Source of the DNA: JARRQB01 sp965368585
GTDB lineage: Bacteria; Pseudomonadota; Gammaproteobacteria; Chromatiales; Chromatiaceae
NCBI GenBank assembly: GCA_965368585.1
Contig: CBDUNM010000073.1
Span: forward strand, 1-23,565
Reading direction: 5' to 3'
DNA length: 23,565 nt
In this document: piece after piece, positions 22,703-23,565 of the stretch
Layout of the letters: the number at the start of each line of letters is the position of its first letter
Numbering within the stretch: the stretch's first letter is position 1
Program-made: the position numbers and the translations under genes
Notes under the pieces: generated by a model
What the model was told of the DNA's origin: nothing
Seen by the model: only the letters and a program-made list of their open reading frames with translations
The model's database searches: none

Positions 22703-22734
22703 ATATTTTATAAAATATCGATAGACTAATCTAT
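22703..22734. promoter_or_regulatory. AT-rich palindrome and dyad at the sulP promoter
   Basis: A perfect 16-bp palindrome ATATTTTATAAAATAT (22703-22718) is followed after two bases by the dyad ATAGA-CTAA-TCTAT (22721-22734). On the minus strand TATAAA within the palindrome could serve as a -10 box. The ATAGATTAG-type sequence resembles the ATAGATTAAT dyad upstream of cbbL, so a shared regulator is possible. Confidence 0.4.
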
Positions 22735-23135
22735 ATGCCTCGAAACCTCGTCGGGCTCGTCATTAATGGCGTGCCATCGACCGCATCACGCTTCGCCAGA
22801 CGCGCTCCGTAATAATAATTATCTACCAATCATATAATTAAGATATATTTCTCAATAACCAATGACAGACGTAATGCGTTACCCCGGTACTTTACGAGTG
22901 ACGTGGGGACCGATGACAACAGCACTTGTTTGAGCCGATATGGGTTGTTCCTGGAGTACATGTCGGCGGCATGGGTGCACCACGAGGCGGTGAACACTCT
23001 CGCCAGGGTCGGTGAGGGTTGGTTTCGCAAGCGATGCAGGATGAGCTGAAATCACGCAGCGAACGCCCAAGCAATGGAGCGCTTGGGCAGGTCCCCAGAC
23101 GAAGCAGGATCGCGTAGCGCAGGGGCATACCGCAA

Positions 23136-23162
23136 CAAGCCACCGTCGGGCCTGCAGGGATG
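23136..23162 (+). repeat. Dispersed intergenic repeat, copy 2
   Basis: A diverged copy of the 27-bp motif at 9970-9996, overlapping the palindrome TGCAGGGATGCA (23153-23164). It sits with other small hairpins in the gap between the stress-protein-like gene and sulP. Confidence 0.4.
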
Positions 23163-23258
23163 CAGACGATCGCCGCGGGAGTACGTCGGCAGTGACGGAC
23201 TGATCGGCACGTTTGCGTGCTGACTAAGACCCCGTTTTAAATGGTGCCGGTAGCGGTA

Positions 23259-23565
23259 TCAGGCGATGCCGACGCTATCTTTCTGTTCCTTTGCCGTCGG
23301 CTGGATGACAGCGTCCGTCCCCGTCGCGACCACGACGACCGGAACCGGTATAGATTTGCTCGCCCGGGTGCCATGGAGATAGCTCCTCCCCAGGTGACCG
23401 GAGTCCCTACAAGCCAGGAATGCAACCTCCGGGTTCTTGCGCAGATAGCTTGCCAGGCCGGGAATGACATTTCCCCTCAGGGTTACCAGCTTCATGTCGA
23501 TTCCGGCGGCTGTCAGATCCGCCTGGTGCGGCCCGAGTAGTGCGCGCGCGGTACTCTCGGACTGA
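23259..23565 (-). CDS. Partial universal-stress-protein-like gene (C-terminal part)
   Basis: An open frame continues from the right edge and ends with TGA at 23259-23261; about 101 residues are visible. The pattern of a helix, strand (GIDMKLVTLRGN), helix (PGLASYLRKN), strand (VAFLACRDSGHLGR), then IPVPVVVVATG is that of the C-terminal half of UspA proteins. The nucleotide-loop motif G-x2-G-x9-G(S/T) is only partly met: GHLG is followed after nine residues by Ser instead of Gly. The gene start lies outside the window; an internal ATG at 23495 would leave the fold incomplete. It is on the same strand as sulP, 620 bases upstream. Identification is tentative. Confidence 0.45.
   Translation of the reverse strand, partial: QSESTARALLGPHQADLTAAGIDMKLVTLRGNVIPGLASYLRKNPEVAFLACRDSGHLGRSYLHGTRASKSIPVPVVVVATGTDAVIQPTAKEQKDSVGIA

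Larger units (their letters stand above)
22636..23258. other. Intergenic region upstream of sulP
   Basis: No convincing gene. Near sulP there is a 16-bp perfect palindrome, ATATTTTATAAAATAT (22703-22718), and a dyad ATAGA-CTAA-TCTAT (22721-22734), which likely belong to the sulP promoter region. An AT-rich block runs through about 22810-22860. The right half holds hairpins: GCCCAAGC/GCTTGGGC (23065-23088), the palindrome TGCAGGGATGCA (23153-23164) and GCACG-TTTG-CGTGC (23207-23220). Short frames on the minus strand have no family resemblance. Confidence 0.45.

Overview
The window (about 23.6 kb) holds an almost complete CO2-concentrating and CO2-fixing island of a chemolithoautotrophic proteobacterium, most likely a sulfur-oxidising gammaproteobacterium. 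The reasons are a form IA Rubisco inside a cso-type (alpha) carboxysome operon, a DAB inorganic-carbon pump, a SulP transporter and a LysR/CbbR regulator, all with moderately GC-rich coding DNA. No rRNA or tRNA gene was seen, so the genus is not fixed.

Layout. (1) 1-2250 is a mosaic accessory border: a truncated integrase-type transposase, four 19-bp repeats at an exact 25-bp period followed by the 5' stub of an IS21-type istA gene, a CcdAB toxin-antitoxin pair, an integron attC-like site, and a relic of a type I-E CRISPR array (one intact 29-bp repeat and one degenerate partner exactly 61 bp away). (2) 2251-8115 (+) is a tightly overlapping operon: dabB, a 249-aa NuoM-like membrane protein, dabA and a PII-like gene. 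(3) 8652-9856 (+) carries csoS1D and a Nudix hydrolase. (4) 20047 down to 10161 (-) is the carboxysome operon: cbbL, cbbS, csoS2, csoSCA, csoS4A, csoS4B, two csoS1 genes, a bacterioferritin-like gene, acRAF, mcdA and mcdB, followed by a cbbR-type regulator. (5) 22635-20494 (-) is a SulP transporter with an unusual cytoplasmic insertion, upstream of cbbL. (6) The right edge holds the C-terminal part of a gene with a universal-stress-protein look.

How the parts fit (known families, combined by inference): DAB and probably SulP load the cytosol with bicarbonate. The shell (CsoS1, CsoS4, CsoS1D) lets bicarbonate and RuBP in, CsoSCA turns bicarbonate into CO2, and Rubisco fixes it. CsoS2 scaffolds assembly, acRAF helps Rubisco assembly, McdAB spaces carboxysomes on the nucleoid, the PII-like protein may tune DAB, and the LysR protein may control transcription.

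The points most worth follow-up are the extra NuoM-like subunit locked between dabB and dabA, the ion-path substitutions in DabB, the roughly 130-residue insertion in SulP, the Nudix enzyme paired with csoS1D, and the CRISPR/integron debris at the left edge.
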